Shown: positions 1-6,393, counted from the first letter of the stretch. The stretch is 7,379 bases of DNA from Candidatus Bathyarchaeota archaeon (GCA_018396615.1 JAGTQT010000059.1:1642-9020), one strand, 5' to 3'. A program made the numbers and translations. Notes: generated by a model not told the origin, from the sequence alone.

Positions 1-1384
1 CGTGCTCGATGTCTCGTGACTGCGTGACGTATCTTCCGACTATGATTATGTCTGCGCCTTTTACCAAGGCTTCTTTTGCGGTTTCCGGAGTAATTCCGCC
101 TGCTACTGCAATCAGAAATCGTTTATCTTTGAATGTTTGCCTTATTTCTCTGATTGCTTCCAGCCCGTGTTCTCTGCCTGTTTCTTGGTCTATTCCTCTG
201 TGAAGTATCACCACATCTGGGAACTCTTTCAGCGATTTCAGTTTTCTAATAGGATCATCCACGTTAAGCATGTCAATCCACGCGTAGATCCCAAGCCTTT
301 TTCCTTCGTGGACAAACGCATCAAGCGTTTCGGCAGGCGCCAGCCCGGATGCTACAACAGCGTCAGCAGTTTCTTCGTAAGCCAAGTCAACTTCGACTTT
401 GCCTACGTCCAGTGTTTTCAGGTCGGCCACAAAGAACACGTCCTTCACGACTTCTCTTAGGTCGCTGATGACTTTGGCACCGTAGCGTTTTATGAGAGGC
501 GTCCCCACTTCCAATATTATCCTGTCGCTTTTCGGAATTTGTGCTATGATCTTTTTCGTTCTTTCAAGATCCGGTATGTCCAGAGAGATCTGCAGGTAAG
601 GCGGCCTCCAGAGGCGCGGCACTTTGAATCCCATGATTGGATGTTTTGCCCTGTCTTTGTCGTAGAAGACTTTTTCCAGTGAAGGATACTTCGCCATCGC
701 TCTTTTAATTGCCAGTCTGGTGGCGCTATAATTATAATGATATATCTTTCGATAATCTGTTGCTTGTGGATGAATGAACACGCTGCAGACTATTACCCAC
801 TCATCTACCTTTTCTTTGGGGATGATTCCGTCTTCAACAGAGTCGGCAACTGCCTTGGCGACAGCGGCTTGGGCGGGGCCGAAGATTTTGCCTGCGGCTT
901 CAAGATTCTTCACCGTGACTTTCGGCACAAGCAGCGTATGAGGTTTAGGCGGAAGGTTCGGTCTGATCACTGCCAGCAGAGGTGTATGTCCAAAGGAGAG
1001 GTTAGACATGCCGGCTGCAAAGGCTTCTCCGACAGGGCCGTCTTTGTCTCCCATTAGGAGATCTATGTGTGCCACCTCGTTTCCCTCTCCTATTAAGGCC
1101 TCGCCGATAAGGTATGTCGGCTTTTCAGATACCTCTGCTAGCTTTGGAATGGAAGTCGCTGGGGCAGTGTCGGATATTTCTTTGAAATCGACCTTGAACT
1201 CCTTCATCCATGTGTACAATGTGTCTCTGTGCACGTTTAGAATTGCCGCGGTTCCAGATATCGTGGGCTTTGTCGGTCTTCTGGTTATTTTGCCGCGTTT
1301 TTCTATCTCTTTTTCGGCAGCTTTTTTGAGGATTGCTATCAGTTGCTCTCGGGTTTCCGGCTTTTTCGTTTCATATTCCGACAT
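1..1384 (-). CDS. fae-hps: Bifunctional formaldehyde-activating enzyme / 3-hexulose-6-phosphate synthase with N-terminal HTH-like extension (3' end cut by window)
   Basis: An uninterrupted reading frame of 461 codons runs off the window start. Residues 88-240 are Fae, which condenses formaldehyde with tetrahydromethanopterin: GNEVAHIDL at 101-109 with the presumed catalytic His106, PLLAVIRPNLPPKP at 135-148, FGPAQ at 168-172. Residues 257-461 are the Hps barrel of the OMP-decarboxylase superfamily: DLKTLD (Asp321, Lys323, Asp326), HRGID at 395-399, and phosphate-binding AGGIT (428-432) and VGR (449-451). Probably a few tens of C-terminal residues are missing. In archaea such fusions interconvert hexulose phosphate with ribulose 5-phosphate plus formaldehyde. 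The oddity is residues 1-87: a charged helix, then ISGTAAILNV-HRDTLYTWMKEF (42-63), which resembles a Fis/Homeodomain-like HTH, then a linker. Usual Fae-Hps proteins start close to the Fae domain. The ATG at 1384 is chosen because a TATA-like box and a weak GTGAT SD (1390-1394) precede it, and no Met lies between residues 60 and 111. Confidence 0.93.
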   Translation of the reverse strand, partial: MSEYETKKPETREQLIAILKKAAEKEIEKRGKITRRPTKPTISGTAAILNVHRDTLYTWMKEFKVDFKEISDTAPATSIPKLAEVSEKPTYLIGEALIGEGNEVAHIDLLMGDKDGPVGEAFAAGMSNLSFGHTPLLAVIRPNLPPKPHTLLVPKVTVKNLEAAGKIFGPAQAAVAKAVADSVEDGIIPKEKVDEWVIVCSVFIHPQATDYRKIYHYNYSATRLAIKRAMAKYPSLEKVFYDKDRAKHPIMGFKVPRLWRPPYLQISLDIPDLERTKKIIAQIPKSDRIILEVGTPLIKRYGAKVISDLREVVKDVFFVADLKTLDVGKVEVDLAYEETADAVVASGLAPAETLDAFVHEGKRLGIYAWIDMLNVDDPIRKLKSLKEFPDVVILHRGIDQETGREHGLEAIREIRQTFKDKRFLIAVAGGITPETAKEALVKGADIIIVGRYVTQSRDIEH

Positions 1385-1421
1385 TTTAAATCACTGATGG
1401 AAGCTGTTACTGGCAGACAAG

Positions 1422-1430
1422 TATTTAAAA
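1422..1430 (-). promoter_or_regulatory. TATA-box-like element for fae-hps
   Basis: The minus strand reads TTTTAAATA, 38-46 bases ahead of the fae-hps ATG. With usual archaeal spacing the transcript would begin near 1398-1400, giving a short leader of about 14 nt that carries a weak GTGAT SD at 1390-1394. The core is nearly self-complementary, so it could also work in the plus direction. Assigned by sequence and spacing only. Confidence 0.5.
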
Positions 1431-1431
1431 C

Positions 1432-1542
1432 TGTCGGAAAATGTAAGAAAAGATATTGATTGCTGTAAGTCTCTGTCGGTATAATGTTGAGTTTGCGTAG
1501 GTCTACTTGCAGTTAAATATTGTGATTTAGATGAATTGTCGG
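1432..1542. repeat. Three TGTCGG direct repeats in the divergent intergenic region
   Basis: TGTCGG occurs at 1432-1437, 1474-1479 and 1537-1542 in the same orientation. The spacings are 42 and 63 bp, close to 4 and 6 turns of B-DNA, and each copy is followed by an A/T-rich stretch containing ATG. The same hexamer also occurs nearby in coding sequence at 1115, 1168, 1271, 1703 and 1766, and inverted at 1029 and 1378. The copies could be operator half-sites, but no binding protein is shown by the sequence. Confidence 0.35.
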
Positions 1543-1572
1543 ATGTATGCCTGTGTGATTGTCAGATGATCG

Positions 1573-1599
1573 CAACGGGGGTCCCGCGTTCTCTTTTTT
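1573..1599 (+). terminator. Possible hairpin plus T-run, plus-strand terminator-like
   Basis: AACGGGGGTCCCGCGTT can fold into a short hairpin: AACG pairs with CGTT, and GG with CC after one bulged G. It is followed by CTCTTTTTTG. This looks like an intrinsic terminator on the plus strand, yet no protein gene on that strand ends here. It may close a short untranslated transcript from a TATA-like box at 1422-1430 or 1511-1520, or it may be chance. The remaining 1385-1664 sequence holds only the listed promoters and repeats. Confidence 0.25.
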
Positions 1600-1618
1600 G
1601 TTGTTGGGTATCGTTAAG

Positions 1619-1627
1619 TCTATATAC
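1619..1627 (+). promoter_or_regulatory. TATA-box-like element for the small membrane protein
   Basis: The sequence TCTATATAC lies about 40 bases ahead of the ATG at 1665. The expected transcript start is near 1648-1651. That lies downstream of the alternative in-frame ATG at 1641 and just upstream of a GGTG SD at 1654-1657, so the box supports translation from 1665. Confidence 0.5.
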
Positions 1628-1664
1628 TTTGGGCGGATAGATGCGTGGGCAGCGGTGCTGTGTC

Positions 1665-1847
1665 ATGTCGTGGCGAGATCTAGTGTATATGCTTCTGGTG
1701 GTTGTCGGAATAGTGCTGTTTCTTTACGTTGCTAACTACTACAACCCTGTTGTTGGCTGGGCTGGTGTCGGCATGATTTTCGCTGGATTTGTTGCCGAAG
1801 TCATACAGAAGATTTACGCGTTTGTGAGCAAAAGAAAAGGTGTTTAG
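1665..1847 (+). CDS. Small two-helix membrane protein, function unknown
   Basis: The predicted protein has 60 residues and is not recognised as a member of a known family. Hydrophobic segments at about residues 6-23 and 28-48 are separated by a short ANYYNP turn, so it looks like a hairpin of two transmembrane helices. The C-terminus is basic (SKRKGV), which would place both ends in the cytoplasm by the positive-inside rule. There is no signal-peptide cleavage site and no Cys or His cluster. The ATG at 1665 is preferred over the in-frame ATG at 1641 because GGTG lies 7 nt upstream and the TATA-like box at 1619-1627 places the transcript start after 1641. It is divergent from fae-hps and convergent with the M32 carboxypeptidase gene, sharing four bases across the two stop codons. 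Its own promoter, SD and hydrophobic pattern argue that it is real, but there is no homology support. Confidence 0.6.
   Translation: MSWRDLVYMLLVVVGIVLFLYVANYYNPVVGWAGVGMIFAGFVAEVIQKIYAFVSKRKGV
1831..1840 (-). terminator. T-rich tract after the M32 carboxypeptidase gene
   Basis: Just past the carboxypeptidase stop, the minus strand reads CCTTTTCTTT. Pyrimidine/T-rich tracts like this can terminate archaeal transcription without a hairpin. It lies inside the C-terminal codons (KRK) of the convergent small gene, so composition alone could explain it. Confidence 0.3.
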
Positions 1848-3379
1848 AAGCCGTAAAGCTTCGAGTATTTTTCATTTAGATAGCTGAGATAGGGTTTGAC
1901 GGTTAGTTCTTTTCCAGTTATCTTTTTTATAAGGTCTGCTGGATCGAAGAGGTTTCCGTGTGCGTGGACGTTTTTTATCAGCCACTGTTTTGTTTCTTTG
2001 AAGTTGCCTTTTGTTAGCTGCGTCTTCCAGTTCGGCAGGTCTCTGTTCATTACTTCGAGTATTTGTCCGCTGTAGATGTTTCCGAGTGCGTAGCTTGGGA
2101 AGTATCCGAAGTAGCCGCTTGCCCAATGCGTGTCCTGCATTACTCCTTCAGAGTCGTTTTCAATTTTTACTCCCAAGTAGTCTTTATAGCGTTGGTTCCA
2201 TATTTCAGGTAGCTCTTTTACAGTGCATTTGTTGGCGAATAGGTCTCGTTCAATGTTAAATCTTACAATTATGTGAAGTCCGTAGGTTACTTCGTCTGCT
2301 TCTACGCGGATTTTGGATGGTTTTACTTGGTTGATTGCATGTACAAACTTGTCTAAGGCAATGTCTGCAAGCGTTTTGCCTGCTAGTTCCTTCAGTTTTG
2401 GCAAGAAATAGGTCCAAAATTCTCTTGAGCGGCCTACGATGTTTTCTATCATGCGGGATTGGGACTCGTGGAAGCCTGAGGAGCATGCGTTACCCACGGG
2501 CTGGTACATCCATTCAGGGTTTAGGTTTTGCTCGTACATAGCGTGTCCTGCTTCGTGTAGGACTGAGAATATTGATGATGCAAACATTTCTTCAAAGTAG
2601 TGGGTTGTTATGCGTACGTCGTCGTAGTAGCCTGTGGTGAAGGGGTGTTCTGTTTCGTCGATTCTGCCTCCGGCAGTTTTTGAGGTTACGTCGTAGCCGA
2701 CGGCTTCTGAGAGGGCTACTGCGATTTTGCGCTGTATGTCAATGGGAATTTTGCGTTGCAGTATGCTAGTGTCCGGTTGGTTGGGTGCCTTTTCGCATTT
2801 TTTGAGAATGGAAACCAAGCCTTCTCTGAGCTCGTTGAAGACTCGGGTTATTTCTTTCGCCGTCATTTTTGGTTCAAATATGTCTATTAAGGCATCGTAG
2901 GGCGTGGCTGTTTCCTTTACCTCCATAAGTATTTCTGCAGCTTTCTTTCGTAGTTCAAGGAGTTTTTCGAGTTCTGGTTTGAACATGTTGTAGTTTTTTG
3001 CGGCTTTGGCTTTTTTCCAAGTGTCTATGGTTATGGCTTGCTGTTTTGCGGTTTCGGCGACAAGTTCTTCTGGAAGTTTGGTTTGTTCGTCGTAGTGTTT
3101 TTTGATGAGGTAGACGTTTCTTTTTTGAATGGCGTCTAGCTTGTCGTAGTCTTTTGAGTGTGTGATTTCTTGTATCAGTTTTCCGATTTCGGGGCTTGTG
3201 CTCATTTGGTGTTCGAGTCGGCTTAGAAGTGAGAGTTGCTGGCTTCGTAGGCTGATGGCTTTGGGAGGCATCATTGTCTCCATGTCCCAGTGGACGATGG
3301 CTTCTGAAGAGGCGAATACTATGATGTCTTTGGTTTTTTCCATCAGTTTTTTGTAGCTGGAAATCAGGTTTGTGCTCAA
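1844..3379 (-). CDS. M32 family metallocarboxypeptidase (carboxypeptidase Taq type)
   Basis: This 511-residue protein has the usual length of the M32 family, cytosolic metal-dependent enzymes that remove C-terminal amino acids from peptides with broad specificity. The zinc motif HEAGH is at residues 275-279 (His275, Glu276, His279), and the third ligand is expected in HESQSR at 304-309 (Glu305). Other family blocks are present: HPFTTGYYDDVRITTHY at 245-261, IRVEADEVTYGLHI at 357-370, and SGYFGYFPSYALGNIYSGQ at 421-439. There is no signal peptide. The start is TTG at 3377-3379: AGGTGA lies 6 nt upstream (3386-3391), and no in-frame ATG occurs before residue 13. A 9-bp inverted repeat overlaps this SD. 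The stop codon overlaps that of the convergent small gene. The gene looks intact with all catalytic residues present. Confidence 0.96.
   Translation of the reverse strand: MSTNLISSYKKLMEKTKDIIVFASSEAIVHWDMETMMPPKAISLRSQQLSLLSRLEHQMSTSPEIGKLIQEITHSKDYDKLDAIQKRNVYLIKKHYDEQTKLPEELVAETAKQQAITIDTWKKAKAAKNYNMFKPELEKLLELRKKAAEILMEVKETATPYDALIDIFEPKMTAKEITRVFNELREGLVSILKKCEKAPNQPDTSILQRKIPIDIQRKIAVALSEAVGYDVTSKTAGGRIDETEHPFTTGYYDDVRITTHYFEEMFASSIFSVLHEAGHAMYEQNLNPEWMYQPVGNACSSGFHESQSRMIENIVGRSREFWTYFLPKLKELAGKTLADIALDKFVHAINQVKPSKIRVEADEVTYGLHIIVRFNIERDLFANKCTVKELPEIWNQRYKDYLGVKIENDSEGVMQDTHWASGYFGYFPSYALGNIYSGQILEVMNRDLPNWKTQLTKGNFKETKQWLIKNVHAHGNLFDPADLIKKITGKELTVKPYLSYLNEKYSKLYGF
1866..1877 (+). 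terminator. T-rich tract after the small membrane protein gene
   Basis: TATTTTTCATTT begins 19 bases after the TAG stop at 1845-1847. It is the first T-run able to end the plus-strand transcript, and it lies within the 3' end of the convergent carboxypeptidase gene. Confidence 0.3.
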
Positions 3380-3380
3380 T

Positions 3381-3426
3381 TAGCGTCACCTTTGGCTGTT
3401 GAAGAGTAGATGGGTATGTGACGCTA
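3381..3426 (-). promoter_or_regulatory. Inverted repeat able to mask the SD site of the M32 carboxypeptidase gene
   Basis: TAGCGTCAC at 3381-3389 and GTGACGCTA at 3418-3426 are perfect 9-bp inverted copies separated by 28 nt. In the carboxypeptidase mRNA the 3' arm would include GTGA of the AGGTGA SD (3386-3391) and end one base before the TTG start, so the hairpin would block ribosome binding. This needs a transcript starting upstream of 3426, which the TATA-like box at 3455-3465 would give. If the alternative box CATATACT (about 3427-3434) is used, the repeat is not fully transcribed and might be a DNA operator. Confidence 0.5.
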
Positions 3427-3454
3427 GTATATGAGTCTTAAGTGGTGCTTGCTT

Positions 3455-3465
3455 GGATAATAAAC
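3455..3465 (-). promoter_or_regulatory. TATA-box-like element for the M32 carboxypeptidase gene
   Basis: The minus strand reads GTTTATTATCC, which predicts transcription from about 3435 and a leader of about 55 nt. A second A/T-rich candidate, CATATACT at about 3427-3434, would give a leader of only about 25 nt. Sequence alone does not decide between them. Confidence 0.4.
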
Positions 3466-3489
3466 ACCGTATTCTAGTACTGTGGAAGA

Positions 3490-3562
3490 TGCGGTTGCCG
3501 GGATTTGAACCCGGGTCGTCAGCGTGGGAGGCTGATGTCCTGCCAAACTAGACTACAACCGC
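3490..3562 (-). tRNA. tRNA-Gly (anticodon CCC)
   Basis: The minus strand folds into a full cloverleaf. The acceptor GCGGTTG pairs with CAACCGC over 7 bp. The D stem GTCT/GGAC closes with a T13-G22 wobble. The anticodon stem TCAGC/GCTGA carries the loop CTCCCAC, with anticodon CCC at 3526-3528. The variable loop is four bases (CGAC), and the T arm is CCGGG-TTCAAAT-CCCGG. Base 3490 is discriminator A, as expected for archaeal tRNA-Gly, and CCA is not encoded. There is no intron in the anticodon loop. It should read GGG codons. The gene lies between and on the same strand as tldE and the carboxypeptidase gene, and has its own TATA-like box. Confidence 0.96.
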
Positions 3563-3564
3563 TC

Positions 3565-3580
3565 TAGACGGATAGACGGT
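3565..3580. repeat. Tandem 8-bp repeat just upstream of tRNA-Gly
   Basis: TAGACGGA and TAGACGGT are back-to-back copies with 7 of 8 identical bases, starting three bases upstream of the mature tRNA 5' end. They lie about where the tRNA transcript should start, so they would form or overlap the 5' leader removed by RNase P. No function is shown. Confidence 0.4.
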
Positions 3581-3601
3581 AGCCTTTGTGGTTAGAGCTG
3601 A

Positions 3602-3611
3602 CATAAATTTT
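3602..3611 (-). promoter_or_regulatory. TATA-box-like element for tRNA-Gly
   Basis: The minus strand reads AAAATTTATG, centred about 45 bases ahead of the mature tRNA 5' end. This predicts a transcript start near 3580 and a leader of roughly 18 nt. It lies directly after the T-rich tract that probably ends the tldD-tldE transcript. Confidence 0.5.
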
Positions 3612-3615
3612 GCGT

Positions 3616-3647
3616 CAAAACAGGAAAAAGAAAGAAGGGGAAGAGAA
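3616..3647 (-). terminator. Pyrimidine/T-rich terminator of the tldD-tldE operon
   Basis: Starting six bases after the TldE stop, the minus strand is an almost unbroken pyrimidine run of about 30 bases with several T clusters (TTCTTTCTTTTTCC, then TTTT). Such tracts are typical archaeal hairpin-free terminators. It separates the protease operon from the tRNA promoter. Confidence 0.5.
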
Positions 3648-3652
3648 CGTGT

Positions 3653-4978
3653 CTACCTGGATTTGGTTATGTGCACGTTCTTGACGAGTACGTATGGGCT
3701 AAGCGATGGCGGATCTGCTTCTCCCCACCAGTGCACGTGCTGCCGCTCCTTGGAGATTGCAGCTACGTTGCCAAGCATGGCTAGGGCGTTGTCGCTGATC
3801 CTCAGATCTTTCAGTGACTGCTTGATCTCGCCTTTTTCCACGAGGAAGATGCCGTCTCTCGGGATGGTTGAAAAGTCGCCTTTCGCATAGTTCTGGAACC
3901 GCGTGTACCACGTGTTTGTCAAGTAAAGCCCTCTCTTGGTCTCCTCGAAGAGTTCGTCTTTGCTCATGTCTCCGGCATCCATTTCAAGATTCCAAGCGCT
4001 TGGAGCAACCAGCCCAGCGTTGCCTGTCGTCTCTGTTTTGAACATCTTCGCCGTAGACGTGTTATGAAGATAGCCTTTAAGCACGCCGTGATCGATGAAC
4101 ACGTTTTCCTTTGTTGGATAGCCTTCGTCATCGAAAACCCTATTTGACATCGAATACTCTGCCGGGTTGTCTCTAAGCGTGACGATTTCCGGAGCCACTT
4201 TCTTGCCCAACTTGTCCACGAAAACCGACATGTGAATCAGCACAGCAAAAGCGGAAACCATCCAACCATAGACGCCAAGCGAAGACCCATATATAAGAGG
4301 GTCAAAGATTACGTCGTAGACACCTTCTTCACCAATCTTCGGATTCTTAGCCATCTTCGCGATCTCTCCAGCTTTAGTGCCTGCCCTTGCCGGCTTGAAG
4401 CCCTTCAAAGTTGAACTGCATTCCACACTGTGGCCAGATGCTTCTCGCTCTGCAAAAGCTCTTATGGAAAGCTCGATGGCTGAGCGGCTATCAGTTCCTA
4501 TGGGTCCTTCGGATGACGCTAGGTAGACATCTTCAAACTTGGTGAACAAAATGCCGCCACTGTCAATGTCCTTGCCTATTTCCTTTCTTGCTGCCTCAAC
4601 TGCCTCGAAAACATATTCCTGTGGGTCTTCAATCTCAATAAGCTTCTTATCTGCTTTGGGAGACGCGTATTTGAACTTGCCCTTTGCAAAGCCGCCGAAC
4701 ATCGGGTTCTCTTTAGAAACCTTCGCTAGCTCCATAAGTCTCTTAACCGCGGCATCAACGCCTTCGAAGTTATGAATCTTTGTAGCTACTACACGCTTCT
4801 TCCACGCCAACGCTATGTCAGTCGCATAGTCATTCCATGCAACCGTAGTGTCTATCTCGTTGTTGCTGAAACGCACCTGCCTATATCTTCCAAAAGTAGT
4901 CTGGGCAATGACCTCGTCAGCGCCAAGCGACTTCGCCTTCCTAACGATTTCCTCAGTCCGATTCAAAGCATCGCTCAT
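3653..4978 (-). CDS. tldE: TldE/PmbA-like subunit of the TldD/TldE metalloprotease
   Basis: This 441-residue protein is a member of the TldD/PmbA (U62) family, lying directly downstream of a catalytic TldD. In characterised TldD/TldE complexes the TldE subunit lacks the metal site and partners TldD in a heterodimer that degrades or trims unfolded peptides. That matches here: the HExxxH motif is absent, and the equivalent region (about 240-260) reads AFAVLIHMSVFVDKLGKKV. Family features seen are the N-terminal strand-rich domain (RQVRFSNNEID at 33-43), the FDDEGYPTKENVFIDHGVLKGYLHN block at about 282-306, GNAGLVAPSAWNL at 319-331, and a C-terminal barrel ending SPYVLVKNVHIT. The ATG at 4976-4978 sits in an ATGA overlap with the tldD stop, and GAGGTG at 4987-4992 lies 8 nt upstream, so translation is coupled. 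PmbA is the alternative name. No truncation is seen. Confidence 0.92.
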   Translation of the reverse strand: MSDALNRTEEIVRKAKSLGADEVIAQTTFGRYRQVRFSNNEIDTTVAWNDYATDIALAWKKRVVATKIHNFEGVDAAVKRLMELAKVSKENPMFGGFAKGKFKYASPKADKKLIEIEDPQEYVFEAVEAARKEIGKDIDSGGILFTKFEDVYLASSEGPIGTDSRSAIELSIRAFAEREASGHSVECSSTLKGFKPARAGTKAGEIAKMAKNPKIGEEGVYDVIFDPLIYGSSLGVYGWMVSAFAVLIHMSVFVDKLGKKVAPEIVTLRDNPAEYSMSNRVFDDEGYPTKENVFIDHGVLKGYLHNTSTAKMFKTETTGNAGLVAPSAWNLEMDAGDMSKDELFEETKRGLYLTNTWYTRFQNYAKGDFSTIPRDGIFLVEKGEIKQSLKDLRISDNALAMLGNVAAISKERQHVHWWGEADPPSLSPYVLVKNVHITKSR

Positions 4979-6393
4979 TTCACGTACACCTCTCTAAGCC
5001 TAATGCACGGGCCACCTGTAAACACCGGAATCCCTTGGCCTGGATCTCCTTTTCCACACGTAGCCGCATCAAACTCCACTTTCTTGGAAACGGCGTCGAC
5101 GGCTGTCCAGAACTTTGGCGTCGTTGTCTCGATTATCGGACGAGCAACCGGATGCTTAAGCTCACCGTTCTCTATCAAGTAGGCTTCCCTTCCAACGTAG
5201 CGCTGGTTGAAGCGCTTGTCATCAATGTTCCATTCGGTAAAGGACTTCATAAAAACTCCGTACTTCACGTCTTCGATGAGTTCTTCTTCAGTCATGTCAC
5301 CTGGTAGAACAAACGTGTTTGCCATTCGCACGATCGCCTCTCTATCATAGTTCACTGTTCTTGAAGAAGCGTTGCTTTTGGTGCCAAGCTTCGCTGCAGA
5401 TTCTCTATTGTGGAGAAACTCGTTTATGATCCCCTCTTTGTAGAGGAACCGTCTTCTAGCTTTTACTCCTTCATCATCATACGCATAGTACCCGTAGCTG
5501 TGCTCAATAGTTGGGTCGTCAACTATCGTGGCATGTTTACTTCCTATTTTGGTGCCGATCCAGTAGGGACCACCTTTATAGATGAATGATCTTCCGGCTT
5601 GACTCATTTCGCGTCCAACGATACGGTCAGCTTCCATAGGATGCCCACAGGATTCATGTGCCGCTATACCGGTTACTTCTGGACCGCATACAAGATCCAT
5701 GTTTCCAGCTTTCACCGCCTTTCCTTTAGTGATCACGTCCTTGAGGATTTTGGCGTTGTGGACAAGTTTCTCGGCGACGCCCCATTGGCTGAAAGCTTCC
5801 CAGCCGCCGCTGTATCCGAACTGCTCGTAAGCCTGCTCAGTTTTGCCTTCCTCGGCGACTGTGATGTAGAAGAATGCTCCAAGCTTGGGGACAAAGGAAG
5901 TGATCTTTGAGCCTTCGGAGTTTACAAAGTATTTGGATATCAGATCTATGTTGCATGATCCCATTGTAGCGGCAATCTTTACTCCGCACGTCGTTAGGGT
6001 CTTGTTTATCTCTTCGAACGCTGAAATTCTCTCTTCTGGAGAGATATTCTCGATTTTCTTTTTCTGGTCAACAACCCATTTTGTCTCGATACCCTTCTCT
6101 TTTTCAAATTTGATTTTGTCTTTTCTGCCGCTGGCTTTGGCGTATCTAAAAGCCAAGTCTACGATTTCTTTGGCTTCCTCTTTTGTCCACTTGTTGGTTG
6201 ATGCGAAGCCTATTCCGCCGTTGGCAAGTACGCGCACGCATAATCCGCTGTCTACTGCTGACGTGTAAGCTTCAAGTATACCGTTTCTCAGCATAAGTCG
6301 GTCTTGAATCTGGCTCTGTCCTCTTGCCTCAGCATACTCGACTTTCTTCTCTTCCGCATATTTCAGTGCAAAGTCAACAATGTCTTCATCCAT
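4975..6393 (-). CDS. tldD: TldD-like catalytic metalloprotease subunit
   Basis: This 472-residue protein has the usual family length. The metal motif HESCGH at residues 246-251 fits HExxxH of TldD (His246, Glu247, His251). Cys446, in the CGKGDPGQG loop near the C-terminus, matches the Cys that completes the site in bacterial TldD. Other family blocks are YDDEGVKARRR at 305-315, LHNRESAAKLG at 327-337, and GGPYWIGTKIGS at 274-285. In bacteria TldD/TldE processes microcin B17 and degrades CcdA; in archaea it is regarded as a cytosolic peptidase for small unfolded peptides. The natural substrate here cannot be read from the sequence, and no precursor-peptide gene is seen nearby. The ATG at 6391-6393 has TGAGG 4 nt upstream (6398-6402). 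It is the first gene of the tldD-tldE operon and is divergent from the oxidoreductase alpha-subunit gene. Confidence 0.94.
   Translation of the reverse strand: MDEDIVDFALKYAEEKKVEYAEARGQSQIQDRLMLRNGILEAYTSAVDSGLCVRVLANGGIGFASTNKWTKEEAKEIVDLAFRYAKASGRKDKIKFEKEKGIETKWVVDQKKKIENISPEERISAFEEINKTLTTCGVKIAATMGSCNIDLISKYFVNSEGSKITSFVPKLGAFFYITVAEEGKTEQAYEQFGYSGGWEAFSQWGVAEKLVHNAKILKDVITKGKAVKAGNMDLVCGPEVTGIAAHESCGHPMEADRIVGREMSQAGRSFIYKGGPYWIGTKIGSKHATIVDDPTIEHSYGYYAYDDEGVKARRRFLYKEGIINEFLHNRESAAKLGTKSNASSRTVNYDREAIVRMANTFVLPGDMTEEELIEDVKYGVFMKSFTEWNIDDKRFNQRYVGREAYLIENGELKHPVARPIIETTTPKFWTAVDAVSKKVEFDAATCGKGDPGQGIPVFTGGPCIRLREVYVK

Noticed and set aside
1008..1397. Plus-strand open frame of 129 codons opposite fae-hps
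   Set aside because: It lies antisense to the conserved Fae and HTH-like coding sequence, has no good SD, and resembles no protein. It is best explained as a shadow of fae-hps.
1385..1640. C/D box guide RNA or riboswitch in the divergent intergenic region
   Set aside because: Only loose matches to box C (such as AGATGATC near 1564) were found, without a paired box D and D'/C' at proper spacing, and no known riboswitch core was recognised.
1641..1664. Earlier ATG for the small membrane protein (eight extra residues)
   Set aside because: The TATA-like box at 1619-1627 predicts transcription starting after 1641, while ATG 1665 has GGTG at a normal distance. The extra residues (MRGQRCCV) add no recognisable feature.
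2955..3389. Minus-strand open frame of 144 codons starting at GTG just before the carboxypeptidase
   Set aside because: It is the +1-shifted frame of the M32 gene. Its protein is rich in Arg, Lys, Thr and His with no domain, and the M32 frame holds all the conserved motifs.
3490..3562. tRNA-Gly as an integration site
   Set aside because: No integrase, no repeated tRNA 3' fragment and no mobile-element genes are visible nearby.
3653..4978. Missing HExxxH in the TldE-like protein as a sign of a degraded protease
   Set aside because: Lack of the metal motif is normal for TldE/PmbA partners of TldD, and the rest of the protein is intact and full length.
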